Below are positions 54,601-64,000 of a stretch of 64,000 nucleotides of DNA, one piece after another. Numbering within the stretch: the stretch's first letter is position 1; each line of letters opens with the position of its first letter. The position numbers were made by a program, and so were the translations under genes. The notes beneath the pieces were generated by a model. It had not been told where the DNA came from and ran no database searches. It was given only the letters and a program-made list of their open reading frames with translations. This DNA is from Echinococcus granulosus (taxonomy: Eukaryota > Platyhelminthes > Cestoda > Cyclophyllidea > Taeniidae), in contig NW_020170408.1 of the NCBI RefSeq assembly GCF_000524195.1, positions 239,196-303,195 of the forward strand, in the 5' to 3' direction.

Positions 54601-56195
54601 AATAAACCAATGATAGATACGTTGTCCGAAAGAAGGTTGGTGTACAAATGTCTTGCCTGATCACACACCTGCATGACAGTTAGTCTGTCTGCCTGTTTGT
54701 TGTGTATGGCGACACGCATGATTTGATGGAATCATTTATCAAAACGCCAGTCCAGAACTGCCGTCACACATATGTGGCGCTGGTGAAACGTATGAAATTG
54801 TCTTGCATCAATTTGACATTTTTATGAATTTGTGCCGAAAGGTTTACCTCTTTAAACCTTTTCTAAATCGCTAGAATTTCTGGTATTTCCACGCCTTTTT
54901 TCGCACTTGACTATCTGCCGTAAAGTGATTTATTTTCTTGGACAATTAACTAGGCAAGCTTTCCAATTGCTGTCACGTCTACTTCCATTTGACAGCATGA
55001 TTATTCGGTCAGGTCTGTAGCATCTCTGCGCTCCCCTTCACATGTGAAGATCGCCCTTCCTCATAGTGGACTGCGTATTAGAGCTTGGGCGAAGACTCGG
55101 AGTGTGTAGGACCTAGTGCCTTCGTGTGGAACAACCATCTCAGTTGTTAAGTGCCTCAGTCTACTCCAAAAAGTCATTTTTTGCTGCTTTTAATAGGAGT
55201 GTGTTTTCTGAGTAAGGGCGTTCCACAAAAGCGTGGATTGCTTCATGAATTTGACTTGAAATTGTTGGGAAGATTTTCTGCATCTTTCGTGACTGAAATG
55301 CTCCACTGCCCCAAGCTGTTGCACGGGAAAATAATTTGTTGAATGAAAAAACTATTTTTGGATAAAGGTGCAAAACTATTTTTTGTATGTACTGTTTTAA
55401 AATGCAGTTGACAAAAACAGGAAGAGGTGAGATCCTACTAACACCCAAAAAGTAGCATTAAATTAGCCCATTTGCCTAACCAAATGTCATTTTACCCTTG
55501 TCTGGGCAATTATGTTGGGAATTGTGAGAGTGATCTTACATACCGGGGTCGCTAGTGTCCAAACAGGTTGATAGAAGGCACCACAATGCAGAGTGTTCTT
55601 CCACACCGCGAGTGATGCGAGTCAAAAGTGTGCGCCTCGGGAGGCCAAAATTTTACATCGCTTAACATCCTTATTCTGACCATCAAACCCATCACTTGTA
55701 ATTACCTTGCAAAGGCAAATCCCAATCGCCCTTGATATCCAATCGAATAGAGACACGACTAGCCAGAGAGGTGACGGCAGATGTTTGACGTGTCAGCAAC
55801 CACCTTCAAGCAAGTAAAGTGGGTGTCGCAGATGCCAAGGGGGGATACAAGCAAATTGGCCTTTTAACCGATCCAGGTGATACCGATTGTACGAGAAGCA
55901 AGAATTTCTTCTTAGGAGTACTGACAAGCAATGAGGATGGGATTGAAGTTGGTTTCATATGCAGATTTTCGAAGTTAATCCTTGAGTTTTCAGGACCTAA
56001 GTTTACCCGGCTTGCTATTGTGCAAATAAAAAATGACAAGAATATATGTCTATGATTTTTTTCTTGCCCTTTTAGTCACTCTTCATGGTGGTGATGTCAA
56101 GCTACAAGACCCTACTGAAACTTATGAAAGCCTTGACAGACTACAAGCAGGCGGAGTCTTTACGGCGTTCTAATGACAATGTAGAGGCCCTCTAA
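37628..56195 (+). CDS. M6/PLP proteolipid-family four-pass membrane protein, 5' end missing
   Basis: Members of this family (GPM6A, PLP1, insect M6) are plasma-membrane proteolipids acting in neurite outgrowth, myelin or epithelial junctions. Exons found are 37628-37781, 38398-38563, 44723-45113, 50085-50176, 50256-50321 and 56076-56195. All phases match, and the first exon needs one upstream base, so an earlier exon with the start is missing. The topology fits: CLGKIPFIAVVAFIFVLVG (TM1; human CLGGIPYASLIATILLYAG), WYLQVAELLVCAVVVYFA (TM2), TTFLILFFWLLLSLLLA (TM3), and TM4 assembled from two exons (GSLYGCALGGAILVDVG plus SLFMVVMSSY). A cytosolic tail follows (KTLLKLMKALTDYKQAES). The second outer loop is enlarged by a Pro/Arg/Tyr-rich stretch; it carries a possible N-glycosylation site (NLT) before SYG, and I see fewer Cys than in vertebrate members. 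Introns of 5-6 kb make the gene over 18 kb. Confidence 0.87.
38564..44722 (+). other. M6 intron with a cluster of CCAAT/ATTGG motifs
   Basis: A 6.2-kb intron. It contains five CCAATCAG/CTGATTGG octamers (40664, 40718, 40892, 43300, 43682) and an ATTGG...ATAGCCAAT pair at 40895-40916. A CA/GA microsatellite lies at about 42797-42830. I found no convincing coding segment. Confidence 0.5.
42797..42830. repeat. Compound (CA)n(GA)n microsatellite
   Basis: A run of CA dinucleotides passes directly into a run of GA dinucleotides inside an M6 intron. Confidence 0.9.
46418..46438. repeat. Poly-T tract
   Basis: About 21 consecutive T residues within an M6 intron. No retroposed sequence could be recognised next to it. 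Confidence 0.85.
48496..48613. repeat. Compound trinucleotide array (TCC)n-(ATC)n-(ATT)n
   Basis: About 18 units of TCC run into a few ATC units and then about 14 ATT units with one imperfect unit. Read from the - strand, this yields artificial poly-Asn, poly-Asp and poly-Arg. Confidence 0.95.
50850..51240 (+). repeat. Diverged dispersed repeat, copy 1
   Basis: This copy shares an ordered series of blocks with 54040-54480. Examples are cggagaagttt(a/t)gcggtgta, agcac(g/a)cct(t/a)tgagtgg, and ggtaaacaacttcgtct followed by a near-identical continuation. Identity is strongest in the right half. It encodes nothing recognisable and may be an old non-autonomous transposable element; the edges are approximate. 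Confidence 0.75.
54040..54480 (+). repeat. Diverged dispersed repeat, copy 2
   Basis: This copy lies in the same orientation as 50850-51240, about 3.2 kb away, with a small extra segment in the middle (about 54270-54350). An exon-like reading (GWDDKHHPEKYHKN) falls inside this repeat and is therefore not counted as coding. Confidence 0.75.
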
Positions 56196-56552
56196 ATTAA
56201 TTTTTTCGTATAACTTGTTTTCTGTGAAATGTGGGCTATTTGAACCATCATCGCAATGCAACCGATCGGAGAAAAAAAACAACAGAGACAGACACTTCAG
56301 ATGGGTGTGATGTCTTCAACCCTGGGCCTCCTCTCTCTACTCTCGGCACTGGATTCTTGTACTCACTTTTCCCATTCTGCCTTCCCTCAAACCCTCGATT
56401 ACGTGTTTTCTATCGCAAGTGTTGTCCGTTTATTGCCAAATTATCCTCTATTCGCCCGGTTTTTGCCATGACAGGGGAAGGTGAATGACATTTCCTTTTA
56501 TTTGATTAAAAAAAACACTATGTACAGATGTGAACGACGTACGCACGGAAAC

Positions 56553-56558
56553 AATAAA
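56553..56558 (+). terminator. Candidate polyadenylation signal for the M6 gene
   Basis: AATAAA about 360 bp downstream of the M6 stop codon. The position is plausible; there is no transcript evidence. Confidence 0.4.
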
Positions 56559-57760
56559 TCGGCTCTGATATTCCACCAATTTCTGTTCCTACCGCCCACT
56601 AAACCTGGGGCAATATGCGTGTCCATTGCAAAAATACTTTCCTAATTTTGAAAGTCATTAAAGGTTTGGCATCAAAGATGAAGGAGTTTTAGAAATAAAT
56701 GCGCGAAAGACTAATTTTTGTTAAATGGTCTTGCACAGTATTCTAAGGTTTTAGAAGTCCTCAATTGAAAAAGAGATAAAGGCAGTAAAAATTTTGAAGT
56801 ATAGGGATGACATACATTTATTCGTGAATTGAGGCTAACTACACCAATTTTTAGGACAAAGATATGCTCACATAAACATAGGAAATAACACTATTGAGTT
56901 TTCACTGGCATGTTTCCATGGGAAATAAACTAACATGAAGGCAAATTGAGCAGTTAGGAGCCAACCCAATAGCATCGTTTGAGCTAAATTAATACAATAA
57001 ATTGCATTTTTGACTATGTAAGGTCGCGTACCGTAATCACTGATGCTAATTATTAAAACCATTATTGTCCATATTTTCTCCTTAAAATTGGCAGAAAGTA
57101 TGAAATTTAAGGAAAGACCAAGGCTTTAACAGCCGCCAACCGCTTAATAAAAAGGCGAGAGCGCAAAAGAACCAAAAATAGGCGTAAAAATGGCTGTAAA
57201 ACCAGAAATAAAAGGCGACTCAAGTTGACTTGGTGAGCACGACTCGTGGCATATGACACCTCTTTCCGGGATGTCGACGTCATGGATTCTTGCTGATTAC
57301 CGCATGTCAAATATGCCGACAGCGTGTGAGTTTCGATTAACCGTGGGACAGAATCGGAGGTCACATGTGAATGCCTCCCAGTCCAATGAGATCCACAGGT
57401 CTTGACGCATTTCGTCCGTCGAATCAAGTGTCGGGGAATGATATAGGACCGACTCACTTCATGCCCCGTCTGAGGCTGCATTCCCTTTTAATCCAAGCGC
57501 CCGCCTCAGCAACCACCACCCCGGTGAAAGGGTATCTATGGGGGCGGATTCATTCAACGTTTTACAGCAACCCTTCCCCGGACTCAATTCTTGTTAAGAA
57601 CAAACATCAAGGGACTGAAGACTACTTGATTCAATAAGTACAAATTGATTAAAACCTAATGCTAAGAAATAGGAAATTACAAATAACGAGAATGTTTTGC
57701 TCGCAAAAAATCAATGAAAACAAGAGTATCACGAAAATATTACGGTAAAAAATAAGGAAT
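56559..57760. other. Intergenic region between M6 and gluconokinase
   Basis: About 1.2 kb between two convergent genes, AT-rich on the left. A 124-codon - strand ORF (57481-57107) lacks recognisable motifs and is not called as a gene. Confidence 0.4.
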
Positions 57761-58276
57761 CTATTGAGTGAGCCCCAATTTCCCCAATATCTTTGCAACT
57801 ATTTCACCAGGCTGAAGGGTCGCATCGACCGTTAAAAAGCTCTCCATCCCCACACTCGGTACTTCCAGGGTTTCCAACTGACTCTGAACAATACTTGGCG
57901 GGAGGAAATGACCTTCTCGCTGACAAACCCGTGCTTCCAGAACGTCTCGTGGTGCCTCAAGAAATATGAAGAGAATATCCGTGTTCGGTGGACGAGTAAG
58001 CACCTCTCGATATTGTCGTTTCAGTGCAGAGCAAGTGACGATAACAGGAGTGGACTGTGAATACAGTCTGGCTTCTGTAATTGCAGAGTGGATACGTTCT
58101 AGCCACGGTAGCCGGTCTTCGTCGGTTAAAGGCACACCAGAGGACATTTTAGAGATGTTATGATTAGGATGAAGAACATCACCCTCAATGAAAGTGCAAT
58201 GGAGTTTGCTTTGTAAAAGAAAGGCGATAGTCGATTTACCACAACCAGATGGACCCATGAGAACAATGGGTACCAT
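57761..58276 (-). CDS. IDNK: Gluconokinase, single exon
   Basis: It phosphorylates D-gluconate with ATP to 6-phosphogluconate, feeding the oxidative pentose phosphate pathway in the cytosol. The 171-residue ORF runs from the ATG at 58276 to the TAG at 57761. It shows the complete P-loop GPSGCGKST (residues 8-16), the substrate/DxxxxHP-like region EGDVLHPNHNISKMSSG, PLTDEDRLPWL, VTCSALKRQYR and the lid block REGHFLPPSIVQSQLETLE. All align with human IDNK and bacterial GntK along their full length. The start is firm because the P-loop begins within the first residues, as in the family. Unlike every other gene here, it has no intron. No poly-A remnant is visible, so retroposition is not shown. 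Confidence 0.95.
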   Translation of the reverse strand: MVPIVLMGPSGCGKSTIAFLLQSKLHCTFIEGDVLHPNHNISKMSSGVPLTDEDRLPWLERIHSAITEARLYSQSTPVIVTCSALKRQYREVLTRPPNTDILFIFLEAPRDVLEARVCQREGHFLPPSIVQSQLETLEVPSVGMESFLTVDATLQPGEIVAKILGKLGLTQ

Positions 58277-59139
58277 TCCAAATGTTTGGCGACAGTCTAA
58301 ATGGTTGCACTACAATGTTCTAGATCAAAAAGGTGTTTTCAAATGCCATATGTAGAACAAAGGAACAGAGTTAACAAATAAAGGGCACTATTCTCTCGGA
58401 GTTTGTTACCAAATTTTTAAGCACAAGCACAAATCCTCCAAGCCAGAAGTTACCAGCATAATACCTAACTGGAGGGAAAAATAAATTGCAAAAGCCCACA
58501 GTCAACGATTCCTTGCAACAATATCATAAATAAAACAGCATAAATACCTACATAGAACTAAACGAAGCACCCACTCCGGTAATAGCGCCGACTCAAGCCG
58601 TTGAAGCTCCGCTTCTCCAGAAACTGATTTGAACAAAATATTTGTATCTAAATTGCTAAGTGTAGGCTAAGTATTAAGTTTGTTTGCAAAAAATTTATTA
58701 ATAAACCGGTTTTGGAATTGTGCGCATTACAAACACCTTACTTTATGAACCCTTGTTCACGATTTACTTAGCCATTCTTTTCCGATTTATGCAGCTACTA
58801 AGAAACACAAATGGCACAGAAGTGGCCACGCATAAAATACTTTTACTGTTAACACTTATAAAAAAATATGATTCTAAGATTGGTTTTTTTTGCCCTAGTC
58901 TTCTTGATGATTGCCAATTAGGGACGCCCTTCCAAATCTTCAATCGAAGAACCAGCGCACGTTTATCCACCCTGTGATGCAAAAGCTTGAAGATGAGTCA
59001 TGAATATGAGAATAGCTAGGAGTTGTACTGGATCACCTTTCGCTGCTACGGAAGCAGCATTCCGTGTTTCCCTCGATGTCGTAAATACTCATACCTCTGC
59101 CAGGAAATATCGGTAGCTAAAGTGAGCTAAGATGTAATT
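58277..59139. other. Region upstream of gluconokinase
   Basis: About 860 bp, AT-rich, between the gluconokinase start and the retrotransposon. It presumably contains the gluconokinase promoter; no motif is recognised. Confidence 0.4.
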
Positions 59140-59345
59140 GTCATGCTTATATTGTTTCAGTGTTCCAATCAGAGAGGAGGCAGCGACACGAACTCAACCT
59201 CGTGACTGAGGCGGCAACGTCCTGCAACCCCAAACTCGTACCTGCTTCCCACCACTTACTTATCCTAATAAATATGTCAGTGTCGAATCAAGATGGGTGC
59301 TCTAAGAGCATAAAAATCAGGGAAAAGAAGGTTAACGAGCCTCAT
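59140..59345 (+). repeat. Left LTR of the gypsy element
   Basis: It is similar to 62885-63095 across its length, for example in agagaggaggcagcgacac, aacctcgtgactgaggcg and tatcctaataaa. It contains AATAAA near 59267, which could be the element's polyadenylation signal. The exact ends are uncertain. Confidence 0.85.
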
Positions 59346-59599
59346 TTTGCACTAGTGGCATCACCGGTGGACCTCTCCTCTTTCGGACATGACATGAATT
59401 TCAAAGGCTAAATGAAAATTACTAAATTCAACCTCTGTCGCTATCCTCAGTGCCAAAGATTACATTCAATTTCCTCACTTTCACCTGTGATTTATTTTTG
59501 GTTGCAATTGACGCTGGCATCACTCACGATATCGACATTGAACAATGCTGCTATATGTTGGCTTAACTGGTCATCAATTGGGAAGAGCAAACCCTCGCC

Positions 59600-59890
59600 A
59601 TAGTTTTCTTTCTCCGTTCCCAGAAGGCTAACAAGGACGACGAAGAGTATACTAAGAACCTTCAACAACTGGCAGAACGTGCTTTCAGTGGCTGCCCTCA
59701 GAACAAGGTCGCCAACTGGGTAACGGTCGAGTTCAGACACGGAGTACGACCTCTCACTGTGGTTGAGAAGCCCCGTGACATAAGGACTACCTTGCTCAGA
59801 CAACTGGTCAACCTCGAAATCAAGAAGCGACAGGAACTCCAGGCGACCCTGATCTACCAGAAGCCTCAAAAGTGGCAAAAGTCAACACCC
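59600..59890 (+). pseudogene. Gag remnant of the gypsy element
   Basis: The + strand reads a Gag-like block (LAERAFSGCPQNKVANWV, EKPRDIRTTLLRQLVNLE). No zinc-knuckle array is visible. The - strand ORF at the same place is a shadow. Confidence 0.55.
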
Positions 59891-59982
59891 TCACCTCGTG
59901 TCTCCCTGCGCTATGCCCTAGACCAGGGAAGCCTTCCTTTACTCGTTCCTGTGTGCTCCCAAATGGTTACCATTGTTATATG

Positions 59983-61340
59983 CGGATTGGGACGTGATAC
60001 TTGGTGCTGATTTCCTACGCTACACCAAAGCCGTCCTGAACTTTACAGAGGGAATCTTTTCCAATCACTGAGTAACCAAGGCCAAAGTAGACACTTTGCT
60101 ACCGAAAGATGATGTAGATGACATCTACAACGCCCTTTTTGAAGCTGCAGCCATTTCCACGAACAATCTGGATGACCTTTATGCGTAGCTGACCCACATT
60201 TCCAACAATGATAAAAAAGAACCCCCTGAGCTCCAACTTAAACATGCAGGCATCTTCTCGCGGTAGGGTGCCAAGCTGGAAAGAAAAAATATCATCAAGC
60301 ATCCTGTTGACACCGGCGATGCTAGACATATCTGACAACCGTCCAGACGTATTCCACCACCCGTGCTAGCAGAAGTAAACCGTCTGGTTGAAGAGACGCT
60401 TTGCGACGAGGTTATGAAGCCATCTAAGTCACCATGGGCCTCCTTAATTGCTCTGAAAAAGTAAAATAACGGTAGTCTGCGGTTTTGCATCGACTTTAGG
60501 AAGTGGAACGCTGTAAACAAGAAGGATGCATTCCTCCTACCTCACATTAATGACGCACTAGACTCCTTACATGGATCGTAGTGTTTCTCCACCTAAGACT
60601 TGAAGTCTAGATAGTGGCAAGTGGAAGTGGCAGAATGAGACCGAGGGAGGACAGCTTTCATATTGCCAGACAGACATTATGAGTTCCAAACCATGCCCTT
60701 TGGACTCTGTGACGCAGCGGCCACCTTTTAACGACAAATGCAAATAGCTCTGATTGGCCTATCACCAAAGCGTCGCATAATCTATCTTGACGACAGTCTC
60801 GTTTTTGGTGGAGATATTCGAGAGCATAACGCCAACCTAGAACTAGCGTTGGATCGCCTACGAGACGCAGGGTTAACCTTAAATCCGAAGAAGTGCCATT
60901 TCCTGCAACGCTCGGTCACCCTTGTGGAACATGCAGTCTCGTCGGATGGGATAGCAGTCACCGAAGACCGTGTACAACAGGTGAGGGCATGGCCTACACC
61001 AACACACCAGATGGAGCTCCGCAGTTTCCTAGGTTTGGCAAATTACTACCGGCGTTTCGTTGAAAGGTTTTGGTAATTTCACCAACCCGCTACATAAATA
61101 AACCGAAAAGCAGGCGAAGAAGAATTTCAAGTGGGAGAAAGAGCATAATGAAGCGTTTAAAGAACAGAAGCGAATGCTCTGCTCCACTCCGATCCTAGCA
61201 TTGCCAAACTTCGAATCGAGCGCTCCACCGTTTAAACTGGATACGGCGGATACGAGCGACGCGGCTGTGGGCGGTGTACTCTCACAAAGGGGCAAAAAGG
61301 GAAGGGAACATGGCATCGCCTACGAGAGTACCAGACTCGG
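59983..61340 (+). pseudogene. Protease / reverse transcriptase / RNase H remnant
   Basis: Protease end: DWDVILGADFL (from 59983). The reverse transcriptase shows FCIDFRKWNAVNKKDAFLLP, HYEFQTMPFGLCDA and the catalytic box YLDD (60783-60794), followed by [10 protein letters not shown] and [18 protein letters not shown]. RNase H follows, with PPFKLDTADTSDAAVGGVLSQ. In-frame stops (for example after LIALKK, and several between 60570 and 60640) and a frameshift near 61075 show that it cannot be active. Confidence 0.88.
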
Positions 61341-61639
61341 TAAAATAATGGTTCCACACTTCAGACATTACCTTATAGGGGGAAGTTCATTATTAGGACC
61401 GAGCAATGAAGGATATCGCTCGTTCAGTTGTACTCTGGTACGAAGAGCTGCAACAATATGATTTTACAGGCTAATACCGAAAAGGAAAAGGGCATGGACT
61501 ATCCCACAGACCGACTGCAACAGAAACAGGAAACGTTATGATGCGCACCACATTTGTGAGCGACCCTGCCAAACAGCATTAAAGAAATATGCAGAGCACC
61601 GCTCCTGACACAGCTCTGATATACAAGAAGTTCCTGGCA

Positions 61640-62840
61640 TCCTCGCATAAGCCTACATCGGAAGAGATGACGTCGACTGGCAAGGCAGCTAGACGGATTT
61701 GGCAAGAGTGGTTGAAACTCTCTCCGGGGGAAAAGATTTGATGGTACCAAGAAGGTGTCCAGACTTCTAAGCTTCTAGTAGCTCCTGGCTCATTAGTGCA
61801 AACAGTTCTGCGAGAGTTACACAAGCAACTCAGCCACATGGGTGAAAGGAAAGTGCTTGACGCCTCGAGCAAAAGATATTGGTAGCCTCCGCTCATCCCA
61901 GATGTACTGGACTTCCACCTTCACCCGTACAACTTGCAGCGGTTTCAAAAGACCTCAACCCACAGCCACCGCACCTTTACAACCTATGCCCACCGACTCC
62001 CCAGGGGAAAAAGAGTAGGTATAGACATTATAGGTCCTCCACTGCCCACCAGGAGAGGAAACTGATATATTCTGGTTATGGTAGTGACTGAGGCAGAACC
62101 GATGAAGCCACAAGACACTGGAACGGTTGCTTCAGCAGATTGAATTTGCTAGCATGGAGTGCCTGAATCCGTTCATAGAGATCACTAAACTATGTAAGAC
62201 CTGCCAGATCACAAAGACATGCGTGACACCTGAACATCTGGAAGGCAACAGCCAGGTGGAAGGAACGAATCGACTACTACGACTACTAAAGGTCTTCCCT
62301 ACAGATGCACAACTAGATGACTGGGATTTAAGCCTGGGACGTGTCATTCTCACATACAAGGCTACGGTCCACAAGGCAACGGGCGTTCCTCCGTTCAAGA
62401 TGCTCACAGCTCGTGAAATGAGAGTACCTTCCGGCATCTTCCTGCCAAACACCGACGAAGCAGCCAGCAATGTTCCAGAGTACATACTGTGGCTGAAAGA
62501 AGGCATAAGAAAAACTTTTGACATCGAACGTAAACATTTACGACTGTCTCATATCAGACAGAAGAAATATTACGAAAAACAGCCGGCCGAAGGTCTACCG
62601 AGAAGACTTAGAGCAAATTTACAGGCTGGTTCCCCCACCTGGAATACACCACAACTTCCATTACCCATGGAGCAAGGACCCATTTCAAGTAGTAGAGACG
62701 CTCTCACCCACAAACTACTACGTTCACAACGCACAACTGCGTACCTACAAAGGACCACCACCGGTTGGACATGAAGATGAGAATTACACCCTTACGGAGG
62801 ACCGAAAACTACCGAATGGCAACTTCGAGAGGAGCTCATA
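61640..62840 (+). pseudogene. Integrase remnant of the gypsy element
   Basis: A zinc-binding region is seen as ELHKQLSHMGERKVLDA, then RVGIDIIGPPLP at the start of the catalytic core. The C-terminal part continues through DDWDLSLGRVILTYKATVHK and TGVPPFKMLTAREM to a GPY/F-like module (HYPWSKDPFQVVETLSPTNY). The frame shifts several times, so it is a pseudogene. Confidence 0.85.
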
Positions 62841-62884
62841 AGTGGCAGCACCGGGGACGGTGCAGAAAGGACGAGGAGGATGCG

Positions 62885-63095
62885 TAATACTTATATTGTT
62901 TTAATGTTTCTTTCAGAGAGGAGGCAGCGACACAAATCCAACCTCGTGACTGAGGCGTCAACGTCCTGCAACCAGGAGAGGGGTTTTGTACTTACTTCCC
63001 GCCATTTATTTATCCTAATAAACATGTCAAAGTCGAATCAACCCGGGCATTCTAAGAATACAAGTACCAGGGAAGGGGGGATCTACGAGGCTTGC
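62885..63095 (+). repeat. Right LTR of the gypsy element
   Basis: This is the partner of 59140-59345 in the same orientation, with AATAAA near 63016. Divergence from the left copy is clear by eye. Confidence 0.85.
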
Positions 63096-64000
63096 CCTCC
63101 AATAATAGCGGAGCAATAGTGTTAGGAATTTCAACGCTTTGAGTCCTCCCCTCACCACTCCTGATGCTCTAAGAGGGCGAAGTATTAATTCATGGAAAAG
63201 TTGGAAGGTTATTATCACGGCGCGAAGTCCCCACCGAGGAGTAAAAGGACGATTTGCGAAAATTTAAGAGCCAGTTAAACAAAATATCAAATTGCTATTC
63301 ATAAGTATAATCACAGAAAATACGTTAAATGATTTTAAAAACAACGCGAGAAACAATTTCATTAATCCGCGCATTATCGATTTCGCCAATGGTATTCTTT
63401 TCTTGAAAATAAAGCAATGGCAGAAGCATCTTTTTGGTGTTTATTTGCTAGCAAAATCAACTTGCCGTATGTACAAGTTAAATACAAACTTCTGTAAGGT
63501 AGCTCATTTAGAAACTAACTAAAATCTTGAGTCACCATGGATGTCACTGAACTCCACCTAAAGTTAAAATGGTAATTGGCGATTTGGCGCAGCATCATTG
63601 AAAAATTCAGCGCTTAAGGTTGTATCAAAAGACAATGAATGTTACTACTGCGTGCCTTAACGCTTTTCTGCCTAAGTATTTAATTACAATGACTCAATTG
63701 GAAAGAAGGGGATTAGGCCCCTCCTTGTCGGTTTGCGCCTTCAACAATGCCGATGGCATTGTCGTCCTTCCATAGGCCATCATTGTGGCTACTTTCATGC
63801 TGATATGAAAGGTCGCGGGGGAATATGGTTTATTGCCATCGTACCAACGGACTTGGAAGACTGTGGGCAAATAAGACCTGAAAAAGCGACGGCTCCAAAT
63901 TCCTCACAACTGAAGCGGTAATCGTAAAGGACGAGTGCAGGTGGGGATGACTGGTGAATGGGCTGCTTAAGCTGCCTTCAATAAAACAAAAGAAGAGCGG
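63096..64000. other. Right-hand end of the window
   Basis: About 900 bp, AT-rich to about 63700. Short ORFs only; no recognised gene, repeat or RNA. Confidence 0.4.

Larger units (their letters stand above)
50322..56075 (+). other. Last M6 intron, carrying a diverged repeat pair
   Basis: A 5.75-kb intron between the exon ending DVG-L and the last exon. It includes two diverged copies of one element (about 50850-51240 and 54040-54480) and one CCAATCAG (50608-50615). Other open frames show no recognised domain. Confidence 0.5.
59140..63095 (+). mobile_element. Degenerate Ty3/gypsy LTR retrotransposon, probably CsRn1-like
   Basis: Two similar terminal repeats of about 205 bp (59140-59345 and 62885-63095) flank a gag-pol remnant in the order expected of Ty3/gypsy: Gag, protease, reverse transcriptase, RNase H, integrase. 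All frames are broken by stops and frameshifts, and the interior (about 3.5 kb) is shorter than in intact elements, with most of gag gone. The two LTRs differ at many positions, which indicates an old insertion. Assignment to the flatworm CsRn1 group is inferred from general resemblance; no primer-binding site or target-site duplication was resolved. Confidence 0.9.

Noticed and set aside
57107..57481. 124-codon - strand ORF beside gluconokinase
   Set aside because: The composition is unremarkable, with no motif and no start context. It is probably a chance ORF.
59492..59878. 128-codon - strand ORF in the retrotransposon
   Set aside because: It is antisense to the Gag-like remnant, which matches the orientation of pol and both LTRs.

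Overview
The window is animal nuclear DNA. Its genes have many introns with GT-AG borders, and there are microsatellites and a decayed Ty3/gypsy retrotransposon. Several features suggest a parasitic flatworm, more likely a tapeworm or fluke than another animal: very short introns (33 to 77 bp) mixed with multi-kilobase ones, divergent protein sequences, and a gypsy element that resembles the CsRn1-type elements of flatworms. The species cannot be named from this sequence alone.

Six protein genes are recognised, and their exons could be joined by hand with matching reading phase. From left to right they are: the 3' end of an unidentified + strand gene with a membrane segment (291-2074); glucosidase II alpha on the - strand (2278-7079); the Polycomb PRC2 subunit SUZ12 on the + strand (8127-16860); an LRP2BP-like Sel1-repeat protein on the - strand (20276-22732); a class II DYRK kinase on the + strand (23595-34777); an M6/PLP proteolipid-family four-pass membrane protein on the + strand (37628-56195, 5' end not found); and a single-exon gluconokinase on the - strand (57761-58276). 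A degenerate gypsy LTR retrotransposon (about 59140-63095, + strand) fills much of the right end.

The genes are unrelated housekeeping, chromatin and signalling genes and do not form a pathway. Glucosidase II and SUZ12 share a head-to-head intergenic region of about 1 kb. LRP2BP and DYRK share another of about 0.86 kb. The unidentified gene runs tail to tail into glucosidase II, and M6 runs tail to tail into gluconokinase.

The most unusual observations are: a 33-bp intron in LRP2BP; an excess of the octamer CCAATCAG (13 copies counted), with ATTGG...CCAAT pairs in one promoter and in introns; a pair of diverged direct repeats in the last M6 intron; an M6 outer loop enlarged by a Pro-rich segment whose exon is also open in a second frame; two inverted, diverged copies of a short coding-like segment (DASKMDRLV); and a cluster of unexplained ORFs inside a SUZ12 intron. 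I found no prokaryotic features, CRISPR arrays, rRNA genes or convincing tRNA genes.
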